Source: Candidatus Cloacimonadota bacterium (GTDB lineage: Bacteria > Cloacimonadota > Cloacimonadia > Cloacimonadales > JAIOQZ01). From it: a DNA stretch of 20,198 nt. Below are positions 12,774 to 20,198 of this stretch, piece after piece. Position 1 is the first letter of the stretch. Each line of letters starts with the position of its first letter. The stretch is taken from NCBI GenBank assembly GCA_021106755.1, contig JAIOTM010000364.1, positions 1 to 20,198 on the forward strand, given 5' to 3'. Position numbers and translations under genes: made by a program. The notes under the pieces were generated by a model. The model was given only the letters and a program-made list of their open reading frames with translations, did no database searches and was not told the origin of the DNA.

Positions 12774-13607
12774 ATGGCTATTAAAAAGTACAAACCCGTT
12801 ACTCCGGCACAAAGATATAAAACAGGTTACACGTTCGAAGAAATTACCCGGACAAAACCGGAGAAATCGCTTCTTGAGCCGTTACATCAAAAAGCGGGAC
12901 GTAATAACCAGGGCAGAATCACTTGTCGTCATCGCGGGGGTGGCCACAAGCGTCACTACCGTATAATTGATTTCAAGCGTAACAAGCTTGATGTTCCGGC
13001 AAAGGTATTTTCGGTAGAGTATGATCCTAACCGTAGTGCCCGTATCTGTCTGTTACATTATGTAGATGGCGAAAAACGCTATATCCTTGCTCCGCAGGGA
13101 ATAAGTGTTGGAGACCAGATTCAGTCAGGATTGAAAGCACCTATCCGGGTAGGCAATGCCATGCCGCTGGACAGGATTCCTCTTGGCTCAATTGTTCATA
13201 ATGTGGAATTCAAACCGGGACATGGCGGACAGATTGCCCGTAGTGCCGGATCGTTTGGTCAGGTAGTAGCAAAGGAAGGCGGTTATGTTAATGTTAAGAT
13301 GCCGTCTAACGATGTTCACCGCCTGCGTAAAGAGTGTTACGCCACCCTCGGTCAGGTAGGTAACCTGGAGCATAATCTGATTTCATTGGGTAAAGCAGGT
13401 CGCAAGCGTTGGATGGGAATTCGTCCCACAGTTCGTGGCGTTGCCATGAACCCGCATGATCATCCGATGGGCGGTGGCGAAGGTAAAACCTCTGGCGGTG
13501 GTCATCCCGTTTCACCATGGGGTGTTCTTGCTAAAGGTGGTAAGACACGTAGGAAACATAAGTACTCCGATAAGTACATCATCAAATCGGAAAAGAAGAA
13601 GAAGTAA
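12774..13607 (+). CDS. rplB: 50S ribosomal protein L2
   Basis: This 277-residue protein is needed for subunit association and peptidyl-transferase activity. The conserved blocks are [19 protein letters not shown] near residue 45, the SH3-like middle segment, and the C-terminal [32 protein letters not shown]. It includes the histidine in [12 protein letters not shown] that corresponds to the functionally important His229 of E. coli. AAAGGAG precedes the ATG by 7 nt. Confidence 0.98.
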   Translation: MAIKKYKPVTPAQRYKTGYTFEEITRTKPEKSLLEPLHQKAGRNNQGRITCRHRGGGHKRHYRIIDFKRNKLDVPAKVFSVEYDPNRSARICLLHYVDGEKRYILAPQGISVGDQIQSGLKAPIRVGNAMPLDRIPLGSIVHNVEFKPGHGGQIARSAGSFGQVVAKEGGYVNVKMPSNDVHRLRKECYATLGQVGNLEHNLISLGKAGRKRWMGIRPTVRGVAMNPHDHPMGGGEGKTSGGGHPVSPWGVLAKGGKTRRKHKYSDKYIIKSEKKKK

Positions 13608-13622
13608 GGGAAGGTTGATAAT

Positions 13623-13886
13623 ATGGCTCGCTCAATAAAGAAAGGACCATTTGTAGATGACCATCTGCAAAAGAAAGTCGACATACTGAACGAAAGCAAC
13701 AAGAAGCAGGTTATTAAGACCTGGTCGCGTCGCTCAACTGTTCTCCCGGAATTCATCGGACACACCTTTTCCGTTCATAATGGCCGCAAATTTGTGCCTG
13801 TGTATGTCTCCGAGAATATGGTGGGACATAAGCTGGGTGAGTTTTCACCTACGCGTACATATCGCGGACACAAAAAGAAGAAATAA
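13623..13886 (+). CDS. rpsS: 30S ribosomal protein S19
   Basis: This 87-residue protein forms a complex with S13 in the 30S head near the A site. MARS(I/L)[10 protein letters not shown] at the N-terminus, [17 protein letters not shown] and [18 protein letters not shown] at the C-terminus are diagnostic. The start ATG is preceded by GGAAGG. It lies 15 bp after rplB. Confidence 0.98.
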   Translation: MARSIKKGPFVDDHLQKKVDILNESNKKQVIKTWSRRSTVLPEFIGHTFSVHNGRKFVPVYVSENMVGHKLGEFSPTRTYRGHKKKK

Positions 13887-13901
13887 CGGAAGGAATGTCT
13901 C

Positions 13902-14270
13902 ATGGAAGCTATAGCAAAAGTTAAAAGTCTGAGAGGTTCAGCCCGGAAAGCACGATTAGTGCTTGATCAGATTCGCGGCAGGAATGTTATTGAAGCCCAG
14001 AATATACTGACGTTTTCGAAGAAGCGTGCAGCGAAGGCTATTGCCAAATTGCTTAATTCCGCCATTGCCAACGCAACCAGTAAAGAAGGCAAAGCGGATA
14101 TTGAGCACATGACAGTTTTCAAGGCATTTGCGGATGATGCCCAGATAGACCGCCGTTGGCGTATGCGTGCCCATGGCAGAGCTACTATTGTTCGCAAGCG
14201 TAACTGTCACATCACTATCGGCGTTTCCGACGCTCATGCAGAAGGAGGAACCCTTGGGTCAGAAAGTTAA
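13902..14270 (+). CDS. rplV: 50S ribosomal protein L22
   Basis: This 122-residue protein has the tunnel-lining beta hairpin (about RRWRMRAHGRATIVRKRNCHITI), the second site besides L4 where macrolide-resistance changes are known. The N-terminal half shows S-x-R-K-A-R-L-V-L-D-x-I-R-G. Its last 17 bp overlap the start of rpsC, in which the rpsC SD is embedded, so the two are translationally coupled. Confidence 0.97.
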   Translation: MEAIAKVKSLRGSARKARLVLDQIRGRNVIEAQNILTFSKKRAAKAIAKLLNSAIANATSKEGKADIEHMTVFKAFADDAQIDRRWRMRAHGRATIVRKRNCHITIGVSDAHAEGGTLGSES

Positions 14271-14898
14271 TCCCATTATCTTCAGAATCGGAATAAACAA
14301 AGAAGCGGATTCTGTCTGGTTTGCTACTGGAAAAGAATACGTCAGCAATCTGATTGAAGATCAAAAAGTACGGAACTACCTGTTCAAGCGGCTTGAAAAC
14401 TCTATGGTATCGAAAGTTCAGATTTTCCGTAAAGTCAACTCAATCAATCTCGATATCCATACAGCCCGTCCGGGACAGGTTATCGGTCGGAAAGGCTCAG
14501 AAATTGAGGCTCTCCGTAATGAGTTAAACGTATTACTTAATAAAGATCGTAAGGTTCCTGTTACTGTTTTCATCAATATTCATGAAATCAAGAAACCGTG
14601 GCTCAGTGCTAAACTGATTGGCGGAGATGTCTCTCGTCAGTTAAAAGATCGGATATCGTTCCGCCGGGCCATGAAAATGGCTATGCGTAACGCGATGCGT
14701 GACGGTGCGGAAGGTATTAAGATTCAATGTGGTGGACGCCTGGGTGGAGCAGAAATGGCTCGTACGGAACGGTACAAGCAAGGACGTACCCCTCTGCATA
14801 CACTGCGTTCGGATATTGACTACGCCTTGACGGAATGTCAGACGACTTACGGGATTATTGGTATCAAAGTGTGGATTTACCGGGGTGAAATCCTGTAA
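14254..14898 (+). CDS. rpsC: 30S ribosomal protein S3 (TTG start)
   Basis: This 214-residue protein is at the mRNA entry site of the 30S subunit. I place the start at TTG 14254: the protein then begins (M)GQKVNP as in almost all S3 proteins, and AAGGAGG lies 5 nt upstream (14242-14248). A longer in-frame ORF from ATG 14167 would add 29 residues unlike S3 and lies wholly within rplV, so I reject it. The KH domain carries the GxxG loop in PGQVIGRKGSEIE, and the C-terminal domain has GRLGGAEMARTE. Overlap with rplV is 17 bp. Confidence 0.96.
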   Translation: MGQKVNPIIFRIGINKEADSVWFATGKEYVSNLIEDQKVRNYLFKRLENSMVSKVQIFRKVNSINLDIHTARPGQVIGRKGSEIEALRNELNVLLNKDRKVPVTVFINIHEIKKPWLSAKLIGGDVSRQLKDRISFRRAMKMAMRNAMRDGAEGIKIQCGGRLGGAEMARTERYKQGRTPLHTLRSDIDYALTECQTTYGIIGIKVWIYRGEIL

Positions 14899-14925
14899 TC
14901 CACGGGATTTGATAAGGAGCAAACA

Positions 14926-15345
14926 ATGTTAGCACCAAAAAAAGTTAAATATAGAAAAAAGCAAAGAGGTCGTCGTACTGGCTTGTGTTACCGAGGCAGC
15001 AATGTCGATTTCGGTGATTACGGATTGATAGCTACTACGAATGCCTGGTTAACAAGCAGGCAGATTGAAGCTGCCCGTGTTGCGATTACCCGTACAATGA
15101 AACGTCAGGGAAAAGTCTGGATTCGAATATTCCCGGACCATCCCGTAACGCAGAAACCAGCCGAAACCCGTATGGGTAAAGGTAAAGGTGCCCCGGAATA
15201 CTGGGTAGCTGTTGTGCGTCCCGGACGTATCATGTTTGAAGTAGATGGTGTCGATGCAGATGTGGCGAAAGAGGCGTTCCGCCTGGCTGGTCATAAGTTG
15301 CCGGTAAAGACTAAAATGGTTGCCCGGGAAGGAGTCGAAGTATGA
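14926..15345 (+). CDS. rplP: 50S ribosomal protein L16
   Basis: This 139-residue protein organises the tRNA-binding face of the 50S subunit. It starts ML-x-P-K-(K/R)-x-K-(Y/F)-R-K-x-Q-R-G-R and contains the ARVAITR and (K/R)-x-W-I-R-I-F-P-D-x-P-V-T-x-K-P-A-E-x-R-M-G-K-G-K-G blocks. AAGGAG precedes the ATG. The stop overlaps the rpmC start as ATGA. Confidence 0.98.
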   Translation: MLAPKKVKYRKKQRGRRTGLCYRGSNVDFGDYGLIATTNAWLTSRQIEAARVAITRTMKRQGKVWIRIFPDHPVTQKPAETRMGKGKGAPEYWVAVVRPGRIMFEVDGVDADVAKEAFRLAGHKLPVKTKMVAREGVEV

Positions 15346-15554
15346 AAATGCGCGAACTCAGAGAACTCGCAGACCAGGAATTAATTGATAAGATAGAGGA
15401 TATCCGGGTCGAGTTGTTCAATCTTCGCTTTCAGAAGGCTCAGAACAGGCTTGAGAATCCTAACCGCATCCGCGTTCTTAAAAAAGACCTGACTCGCATA
15501 TTTACGCTTCAGACTGAACGTAAATCAGACCAGGCAGAGTCAACAGAGAGGTAA
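15342..15554 (+). CDS. rpmC: 50S ribosomal protein L29
   Basis: This 70-residue protein near the tunnel exit contacts L23. It is two helices with the usual M-R-E-L-(R/S)-E-L start and the [10 protein letters not shown] block, then an N-x-x-R-I-R-x-L-x-K segment. The ATG at 15342 overlaps the rplP stop and has AAGGAG 7 nt upstream; an ATG two codons later would restore the commoner MRELREL start but has poorer spacing. The C-terminal tail is slightly longer than usual. Confidence 0.95.
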   Translation: MKMRELRELADQELIDKIEDIRVELFNLRFQKAQNRLENPNRIRVLKKDLTRIFTLQTERKSDQAESTER

Positions 15555-15556
15555 TC

Positions 15557-15814
15557 ATGGCTGCAACAGCAAGAAAAGTAACTAAAATCGGTATTGTTGT
15601 CAGCGATAAAATGGACAAGACCGCCGTTATAGAAGTAAAACGGCAATTTATCCATCCGCTGTATAAGAAAACCGTGCGAAAGCATAAGAAATTCAAAGCG
15701 CATGATTCCGAAAACGAATGCCACATCGGCGATGTTGTGGAAATCCAGGAATGCCGCCCCCTCAGCAAGGATAAGCGGTGGACTGTTTCGAGGATCATCG
15801 AGAAGAGTAAATAA
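15557..15814 (+). CDS. rpsQ: 30S ribosomal protein S17
   Basis: This 85-residue OB-fold protein binds 16S rRNA early in assembly. [22 protein letters not shown]-x-x-K-K-F-K-A-H-D and [21 protein letters not shown] are diagnostic. GAGAGG at the end of rpmC serves as SD; the genes are 2 bp apart. Confidence 0.97.
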   Translation: MAATARKVTKIGIVVSDKMDKTAVIEVKRQFIHPLYKKTVRKHKKFKAHDSENECHIGDVVEIQECRPLSKDKRWTVSRIIEKSK

Positions 15815-15826
15815 GGAGTACCGAAA

Positions 15827-16195
15827 ATGATACAGGCACAAACAATAGTAACTGTCGCTGATAACTCCGGTGCTCGCAAAGCAACATGTATAAAGGTGTT
15901 GGGCGGAAGCAAGCGTAAATACGCTAGTATCGGCGATATTATCGTAATTGCTGTTAAAACCGCCACTCCAACCGGTAAAGTGAAGAAAAAAGCGATTGAG
16001 CGTGCGGTAATCGTGCGTACAGCCAAAGAGATTCGTCGTGCGGACGGTTCTTATATCCGTTTTCAGGATAACGCGGTTGTAATCCTTGATGAGCGTAACG
16101 AGCCAGTGGCAACCCGTATTTTCGGACCCGTAGCTCGTGAGCTAAGGGAAAAACACTTCACCAAGATAATCTCACTGGCGCCGGAAGTGATTTAA
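15827..16195 (+). CDS. rplN: 50S ribosomal protein L14
   Basis: This 122-residue protein is at the subunit interface, where the silencing factor RsfS binds. [18 protein letters not shown] at the start, the VLGGS(K/R)-x-(K/R)-Y-A block, and the D-N-A-x-V-(I/L)-(I/L) and [11 protein letters not shown] segments match exactly; length is the family norm. SD AAGGAG precedes it, and its own stop codon lies within the SD of rplX. This is normally the first gene of the spc operon, but no promoter or terminator separates it from rpsQ here. Confidence 0.98.
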   Translation: MIQAQTIVTVADNSGARKATCIKVLGGSKRKYASIGDIIVIAVKTATPTGKVKKKAIERAVIVRTAKEIRRADGSYIRFQDNAVVILDERNEPVATRIFGPVARELREKHFTKIISLAPEVI

Positions 16196-16202
16196 GGAGA
16201 TT

Positions 16203-16529
16203 ATGATGAATAATAAGAAGAAGATGAGAATCAGAAAAGGCGATACAGTCGTTGTCATCTCCGGAAGCTATAAAGGCGTAAAAGGTGCAGTTCTCAAGAG
16301 TTTTCCCGAAGAGCAACGTGTAATCGTGGAAAAGGTCAATTTCATCAAGCGTCATGTCCGCCCGAACCCTAACAACCAACAGGGTGGTATTGTGGAAAAA
16401 GAAGCTCCGATTCATGTCTCAAACGTGCGATTGTTTAATTCCCGCACAAATGAAGTGACTCGTCCGGTTTGGCGTAAGAAGGGAGACAAACGTGTCCGCT
16501 TATGTCGTAAAACCGGGGATGAAATGTAA
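16203..16529 (+). CDS. rplX: 50S ribosomal protein L24
   Basis: This 108-residue protein helps start 50S assembly. A KOW motif lies near the N-terminus ([19 protein letters not shown]), followed by [11 protein letters not shown] and the [16 protein letters not shown] block. Two adjacent ATG codons (16203 and 16206) compete; the SD GGAG ends at 16199, so the second ATG (spacing 6) is probably used as well as or instead of the first (spacing 3). Confidence 0.96.
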   Translation: MMNNKKKMRIRKGDTVVVISGSYKGVKGAVLKSFPEEQRVIVEKVNFIKRHVRPNPNNQQGGIVEKEAPIHVSNVRLFNSRTNEVTRPVWRKKGDKRVRLCRKTGDEM

Positions 16530-16540
16530 GGAGAGATGGC

Positions 16541-17092
16541 ATGAACCGAATGAAAGAAAAATATAAAAGCGAAATCATGTCGCAGTTGATGAAACATTTT
16601 GAATTTAAAAATGTGCATCAATTACCAAAACTGGAAAAGATAATCGTGAGTATGGGTGTTGGCGAAGCAACGCAAACTAAGGTTTCGTTAGACCATGCCG
16701 TTAAAGATATGACCCAGATAACTGGTCGTAAACCTATAGTCACGAAAGCACGGAAATCCATTTCAAACTTCAAGTTGCGTCAGGGTATGCCAATTGGCTG
16801 CAAAGTAACGCTTCGCGATGAAGTAATGTACGAATTTCTGGATCGTCTTATTACTATCGTTATACCGCGTGTCCGCGACTTCCGTGGATTATCCAACGAA
16901 TCTTTTGATGGACGTGGTAACTATTCGATGGGAATCAAAGAGCAAACTGTTTTTCCTGAGATTGTATATGACAAAATCGACAAAATCCGGGGTATGAACA
17001 TCTCTATTGTAACCACCGCCAATTCCGATGAAGAAGGAAGAGAGCTTCTCCGCTTGTTCGGTATGCCGCTCAAACGGGATGTACAGGAGTAA
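16541..17092 (+). CDS. rplE: 50S ribosomal protein L5
   Basis: This 183-residue protein of the central protuberance binds 5S rRNA and P-site tRNA. It shows K-x-x-(K/R)-I-(I/V)-V-(S/N)-M-G-V-G-E-A, then I-T-G-(R/Q)-K-P-(I/V)-x-T-K-A-(R/K)-K-S-I, F-K-L-R-x-G-M-P-I-G-x-K-V-T-L-R, and P-R-V-R-D-F-R-G-L. The start at 16541 gives M-N-R-M-K; an internal ATG at residue 4 is possible. rpsN starts 3 bp after the stop. Confidence 0.97.
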   Translation: MNRMKEKYKSEIMSQLMKHFEFKNVHQLPKLEKIIVSMGVGEATQTKVSLDHAVKDMTQITGRKPIVTKARKSISNFKLRQGMPIGCKVTLRDEVMYEFLDRLITIVIPRVRDFRGLSNESFDGRGNYSMGIKEQTVFPEIVYDKIDKIRGMNISIVTTANSDEEGRELLRLFGMPLKRDVQE

Positions 17093-17095
17093 TAT

Positions 17096-17281
17096 ATGGC
17101 TAAGAAATCACTTGTTGTAAAACAAAAAAGAAAGCAAAAATTCCAGGTCAGAGAATATTCGCGTTGCCAGCTTTGCGGCAGGTCAAGAGCGTATATGCGT
17201 GATTTCGGTGTTTGTCGTTTATGCTTCCGCAAGTTAGCATCAAACGGACTGATTCCCGGAATCCGAATGGCTAGTTGGTAG
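17096..17281 (+). CDS. rpsN: 30S ribosomal protein S14, zinc-binding type
   Basis: This 61-residue protein is the short type Z S14, with a zinc ribbon formed by C24-x-x-C27 and C40-x-x-C43, followed by F-R-x-L-A-x-x-G-x-I-P-G-x-x-x-A-S-W. The longer C-minus form is about 100 residues and lacks the cysteines. AGGAG overlaps the end of rplE. In other bacteria with both forms, zinc limitation switches to the C-minus paralogue; whether one exists here cannot be seen in this window. Confidence 0.97.
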   Translation: MAKKSLVVKQKRKQKFQVREYSRCQLCGRSRAYMRDFGVCRLCFRKLASNGLIPGIRMASW

Positions 17282-17291
17282 TGGAGGAAGT

Positions 17292-17705
17292 ATGAGTATA
17301 AGTGATCCTATTGCCAATGCGTTAACCAAAATTCGCAATGCTTATTCCGCGAAACACAGGAGTGTCCTTGTTACGCATAATAATATTGTGGAAGCGTTAG
17401 TAAAGATTCTGGACGAAGAGAATTTCGTGAACAATTACGATACTATCGAGCGCGATCCGTCCAAAAAGTTTTTCAGTAAAATGATATATATCAATCTCCG
17501 CTATACCAGCGGCGGACAGCCCGTAGTCAGAGGTTTGGAGCGCGTAAGTACTCCGGGTCGTCGGGTTTATGTAAACGCCAACCATATTCCATCTGTGTTT
17601 AACAACACCGGATGTGCCATTATCTCCACCAGCCGTGGTGTAATGGTTGACCGTCAGGCGCGCAAAGAGCACGTAGGCGGCGAATATGTGTGCAAGGTGT
17701 GGTAA
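17292..17705 (+). CDS. rpsH: 30S ribosomal protein S8
   Basis: This 137-residue protein binds the central domain of 16S rRNA and in E. coli represses the spc operon. D-P-I-A-(N/D)-x-L-T-(K/R)-I-R-N-A near the N-terminus, the S-x-P-G-R-R-V-Y segment and the C-terminal ISTS-(R/K)-G-V-M-x-D-(R/K)-x-A-R block are diagnostic. The inner stretch around N47-N61 is a little longer than in E. coli, giving 137 rather than 130 residues. SD GGAGG. Confidence 0.97.
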   Translation: MSISDPIANALTKIRNAYSAKHRSVLVTHNNIVEALVKILDEENFVNNYDTIERDPSKKFFSKMIYINLRYTSGGQPVVRGLERVSTPGRRVYVNANHIPSVFNNTGCAIISTSRGVMVDRQARKEHVGGEYVCKVW

Positions 17706-17717
17706 CAAGGAGGAACC

Positions 17718-18293
17718 GTGTCAAGAATAGGTAAAATACCAGTTTCCGTACCAGCAGGCGTAACTGTTTTGATTAATGGACAGCATGTCAGCGTTAAAGG
17801 CAAGCTGGGTGAACTGACATACACAATGTGCGAAGGTATTTCGGCAGTCCGGGAAGCGGACTCAATTGTTGTCCGGCGTACCGATGACACTCGCGATCAG
17901 AAGTCTAAGCACGGGCTTACCCGCGCGCTTGTAAACAACATGGTTACAGGCGTAAGCAAAGGCTTTGAGAAAGAGTTGCAAGTTATCGGAACCGGTTATT
18001 CCGCGAAAATCGTAGGTCCCTGGCTGAAATTGAGTCTGGGCTATTCCCACGATATTCTGCTGGAAGTTCCGAAAGACCTGAAAGTTGTCACTGAAGATGT
18101 TCCCCGTACACGCGGTTCAAAAGCCGAAGTACAGGCTATTATCACAGTGAATGGAATTAACAAAGAAGATGTGGGTAAATTTTCCGCTGAAATTCGTCGG
18201 TGTCGTCCACCGGAGAACTACAAAGGTAAAGGTATCCGCTATAAAGATGAGTACGTTCGGATTAAACCGGGTAAAGCCGGAGCCAGCGCGTAA
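17718..18293 (+). CDS. rplF: 50S ribosomal protein L6
   Basis: This 191-residue two-domain protein lies near the factor-binding site. It begins (M)SRIGKIP-(V/I)-x-(V/I)-P-x-G-V and includes the G-L-T-R-A-L-(V/L)-x-N-M-V-x-G-V-(S/T)-x-G-F block; the second domain contains P-E-x-Y-K-G-K-G-I-R-Y. The start codon is GTG at 17718, with AAGGAGG upstream. The C-terminal GKAGASA tail is slightly extended. Confidence 0.97.
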   Translation: MSRIGKIPVSVPAGVTVLINGQHVSVKGKLGELTYTMCEGISAVREADSIVVRRTDDTRDQKSKHGLTRALVNNMVTGVSKGFEKELQVIGTGYSAKIVGPWLKLSLGYSHDILLEVPKDLKVVTEDVPRTRGSKAEVQAIITVNGINKEDVGKFSAEIRRCRPPENYKGKGIRYKDEYVRIKPGKAGASA

Positions 18294-18307
18294 TCAGGAG
18301 CAGATTA

Positions 18308-18697
18308 ATGATAAAATCAATAACCAGGATAAAATCGGATGCACGGAACAGGCGGCGTAAAGCTATTCGCAAGTTTATGAACGGTGATGCTGATCGTCCT
18401 CGTCTTGCGGTGTTCCGTAGCAATAAGAATATATACGCCCAAATCATCAATGATGAAACTGGCAAGACAATCGTAAGCATGTCAACCATGAGCAAGGACG
18501 CTGATCTCAAAAAAGAGATGAAAAAATGCGAGCAGAGTTTCGCAATCGGTCTTGCCCTCGGTAAAAAAGCTGTGGAAGCCGGCGTTAAACATGTCTGCTT
18601 CGACCGCTCCGGGTTCAGGTATCATGGTCGTGTGAAACAACTGGCAGATGGCGTGCGTAAAGCGACGTCCGAAGCTGGTATCAAGGACTTTGTCTAA
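18308..18697 (+). CDS. rplR: 50S ribosomal protein L18
   Basis: This 129-residue protein binds 5S rRNA together with L5. The basic N-terminus (R-x-R-R-K-A-I-R-K) leads to R-P-R-L-A-V-F-R-S-N-K-N-I-Y-A-Q-I-I-(D/N)-D, and the C-terminus has C-F-D-R-S-G-(F/Y)-R-Y-H-G-R-V and the A-D-G-(V/A)-R-(K/E)-A block. AGGAG lies 8 nt before the ATG. Confidence 0.97.
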   Translation: MIKSITRIKSDARNRRRKAIRKFMNGDADRPRLAVFRSNKNIYAQIINDETGKTIVSMSTMSKDADLKKEMKKCEQSFAIGLALGKKAVEAGVKHVCFDRSGFRYHGRVKQLADGVRKATSEAGIKDFV

Positions 18698-18710
18698 GTA
18701 AGGGGGAGCC

Positions 18711-19250
18711 ATGATGCAAAAAAGAAGACAACAACATGTTCAGGAATTTGAAGTTGAAAAAATCATCGATACCAACCGCGTTTCCAAGGTTGTTAAGGGT
18801 GGTCGTAATTTCAGTTTCAGCGCGACTGTAGTAGTCGGTAATAAAAACGGTAAAGTCGGTATCGGTTATGGAAAAGCTAACGAAATCGTAGATGCAATTC
18901 GCAAAGCTAAAGAACGTGCTGGCAAATCGTTGTTTATTGTTCCCATTGTCCACGGAACGATACCCCATGAGGTTAAAGCCAAATACAGTGCCAGCAAGGT
19001 GCTGATGAAACCCGCCGCTCCCGGTACGGGAATTATAGCTGGTGGACCAATGCGTGCTATTATGGAAGCCGCCGGGATTGAAAATATCCTGACAAAGTCC
19101 ATGGGCTCCAACTCCACTGTTAATGTTGTGAAAGCAACAGTTGTAGGACTTAAGAGTCTGCGCACGGTTTATGATGTCGCTCGTCTTCGCAATAAGACAG
19201 TTGGCGAGATTACCGGGCAGGTTATGAAGGAAGCAGGAAATGAAGCTTAA
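18711..19250 (+). CDS. rpsE: 30S ribosomal protein S5
   Basis: This 179-residue protein helps decoding accuracy. The double-stranded RNA-binding N-terminal domain has the loop V-(S/N)-K-V-V-K-G-G-R-x-F-S-F where spectinomycin-resistance changes arise in other bacteria, and G-K-V-G-x-G-x-G-K-A-x-E; the C-terminal domain has A-P-G-T-G-(I/V)-I-A-G-G-x-(M/V)-R and S-x-G-S-x-(N/S)-x-x-N-(V/M)-V-(K/R)-A. Two ATGs open the ORF (18711 and 18714). Its last 11 bp overlap rpmD. Confidence 0.97.
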   Translation: MMQKRRQQHVQEFEVEKIIDTNRVSKVVKGGRNFSFSATVVVGNKNGKVGIGYGKANEIVDAIRKAKERAGKSLFIVPIVHGTIPHEVKAKYSASKVLMKPAAPGTGIIAGGPMRAIMEAAGIENILTKSMGSNSTVNVVKATVVGLKSLRTVYDVARLRNKTVGEITGQVMKEAGNEA

Positions 19251-19419
19251 AGTAACACAAACTGGAAGCATCGTAGGTCGCAAGAAACCACAGGTTCTGA
19301 CTATTAAAGCGTTGGGACTGGGCAAAATTGGCCGTAGCCGCGTTCATGAGGATACTCCTCCAATTCGCGGTATGATTAAGAAAGTAGTCCACCTTGTTTC
19401 GGTGGAAGAAGTTAAATAG
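19240..19419 (+). CDS. rpmD: 50S ribosomal protein L30
   Basis: This 59-residue small gene starts at ATG 19240, overlapping the end of rpsE by 11 bp, with AAGGAAGCAGGAAATG upstream supplying a weak SD. The protein begins [15 protein letters not shown] and continues with [14 protein letters not shown], the core L30 signature, ending in a beta strand [11 protein letters not shown]. The length is normal for bacterial L30, and its place between S5 and L15 is the usual one. Confidence 0.96.
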   Translation: MKLKVTQTGSIVGRKKPQVLTIKALGLGKIGRSRVHEDTPPIRGMIKKVVHLVSVEEVK

Positions 19420-19433
19420 TAAGGAGAAGGGTT

Positions 19434-19886
19434 ATGAATCTGCACTCACTGAAAGGACCCGGGAACCGAAAAAATAAAAAGCGGCTTGGTAAAGGTCACG
19501 GCACAGGCTGGGGCGGAACTGCCGGTCGCGGACATAAAGGACAGAAATCACGTTCCGGTGGTAACATCCCTGTATGGTTTGAAGGCGGTCAGATGCCTAT
19601 TCAACGCCGATTACCCAAACGTGGATTCAAAAACAGATTTCGGATTGAGTACCGAATCGTAAATTTATCGGTTCTGGAAAAACTGGAAAGCATAGAAGTC
19701 AACATCACAATGATGGAAGAAGCTGGTATCCTTAAAAAGACCAGCAAGACAAAAATCACGCCTGTAAAGATTCTGGCTGGTGGTAGCGAGGAATTCACAA
19801 AGCGGATGGTTGTTAAAGCCAATGCGTTTTCCAAAGCCGCTATTCAGATAATTGAGAAAAACGGCGGTAAGGCGGAGGTAGTTTAA
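19434..19886 (+). CDS. rplO: 50S ribosomal protein L15
   Basis: This 150-residue late-assembly protein threads a long basic N-terminal arm through 23S rRNA. It begins M-x-L-H-x-L-K-x-x-x-G-x-(R/K)-(K/R) and has the glycine-rich K-R-L-G-K-G-x-G-(T/S)-G-x-G-x-T-(A/S)-G-R-G-x-K-G-Q-K-(S/A)-R block, G-x-(I/V)-x-x-x-F-E-G-G-Q-M-P-x-(Q/Y)-R-R-L-P-K-R-G-F, and a globular C-terminus ending KNGGKAEVV. SD AAGGAG. Confidence 0.97.
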   Translation: MNLHSLKGPGNRKNKKRLGKGHGTGWGGTAGRGHKGQKSRSGGNIPVWFEGGQMPIQRRLPKRGFKNRFRIEYRIVNLSVLEKLESIEVNITMMEEAGILKKTSKTKITPVKILAGGSEEFTKRMVVKANAFSKAAIQIIEKNGGKAEVV

Positions 19887-19887
19887 A

Positions 19888-20198
19888 TTGCTTGATAGAA
19901 TCTCCAATATTTTCAAAGTTCCGGATCTGAAACGCAAGATACTCTATACTGCGTTTATTCTGATTATCTACCGCCTCGGTAGCTTTATTCCTACACCAGG
20001 AGTCAACGCATCGGTTCTTCAGGAGATTTTCAGTACTAAGAGTAACACGCTTTTCGGCATGTACGACCTGTTTGTAGGCGGTAAGTTCAAGCTTGCTTCC
20101 ATCTTCGCTTTGGGTATAATGCCCTACATTACTTCGTCAATTGTGCTTCAGCTTCTTGCTAGAATTATACCATATTTTGTGAAATTGAAAAAAGACCC
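19888..20198 (+). CDS. secY: Protein translocase subunit SecY, N-terminal part
   Basis: The ORF is open from TTG 19888 to the window end (103 full codons). I choose TTG because GGAGG lies 9 nt upstream, at the end of rplO, and the first codons give L-L-D-R-I-S-N-I-F-K-V-P-D-L-K-(R)-K-I, the usual SecY start. The cytoplasmic N-helix and first transmembrane segment (ILYTAFILIIYRLGSFIP) are followed by PTPGVN, the plug/TM2 area FVGGKFKLASIFALGIMPYITSSIVLQLL. SecY is the pore of the Sec translocon. The rest of the protein is outside the window. Confidence 0.96.
   Translation, partial: MLDRISNIFKVPDLKRKILYTAFILIIYRLGSFIPTPGVNASVLQEIFSTKSNTLFGMYDLFVGGKFKLASIFALGIMPYITSSIVLQLLARIIPYFVKLKKD

Noticed and set aside
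14167..14253. N-terminal extension of rpsC
   Set aside because: The extra 29 codons lie within rplV and do not look like S3; the TTG at 14254 has the SD and gives the canonical GQKVNP start.

Overview
This is a chromosomal window from a diderm bacterium. A heptose epimerase gene (hldD) implies LPS with a heptose core. I think of Candidatus Cloacimonadota or another FCB-type lineage, because it pairs an RNase HIII gene with a zinc-ribbon S14 and a tuf-S10-spc cluster, but the sequence I can read does not settle the phylum. All large ORFs look intact; I see no frameshifted gene and no complete insertion sequence.

Left third, minus strand (1-4478), read right to left: hflX (ribosome-associated GTPase), tRNA-Arg(ACG), ogt-type O6-alkylguanine DNA methyltransferase, rnhC (RNase HIII), hldD, and the start of a D-2-hydroxyacid dehydrogenase (serA-like) cut by the window edge. 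The last three are coupled by stop/start overlaps. The 513-bp gap between hflX and the tRNA holds a stretch bounded by near-perfect 15-bp inverted repeats, which looks like a small MITE-type element.

Divergent region (4479-4914): the minus-strand hflX leader encodes a nine-residue peptide, MINKLRLRW, behind a strong Shine-Dalgarno. It is followed by mutually exclusive hairpins and a canonical intrinsic terminator just upstream of the hflX SD. The peptide carries overlapping K-L-R and R-L-R tripeptides, the '+X+' pattern known to arrest macrolide-bound ribosomes. This is the most exciting thing in the window: a candidate ribosome-sensing attenuator controlling a ribosome-rescue GTPase.

Plus strand (4915-8829): a DUF4019 lipoprotein and, 12 nt later, mfd (transcription-repair coupling factor). 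Then comes an 835-bp non-coding stretch (8830-9664) with a 31-bp imperfect inverted repeat, three 37-bp tandem repeats and a long structured tuf leader containing a duplicated stem-loop.

Right half, plus strand (9665-20198): tuf followed by the complete S10 and spc ribosomal-protein operons: rpsJ, rplC, rplD, rplW, rplB, rpsS, rplV, rpsC, rplP, rpmC, rpsQ, rplN, rplX, rplE, rpsN (zinc type), rpsH, rplF, rplR, rpsE, rpmD, rplO and a partial secY. Genes are tightly packed with several overlaps and no internal terminators seen, so they are probably one long transcript started ahead of tuf. rpsL-rpsG-fusA, which often precede tuf, are absent here; mfd takes that place.
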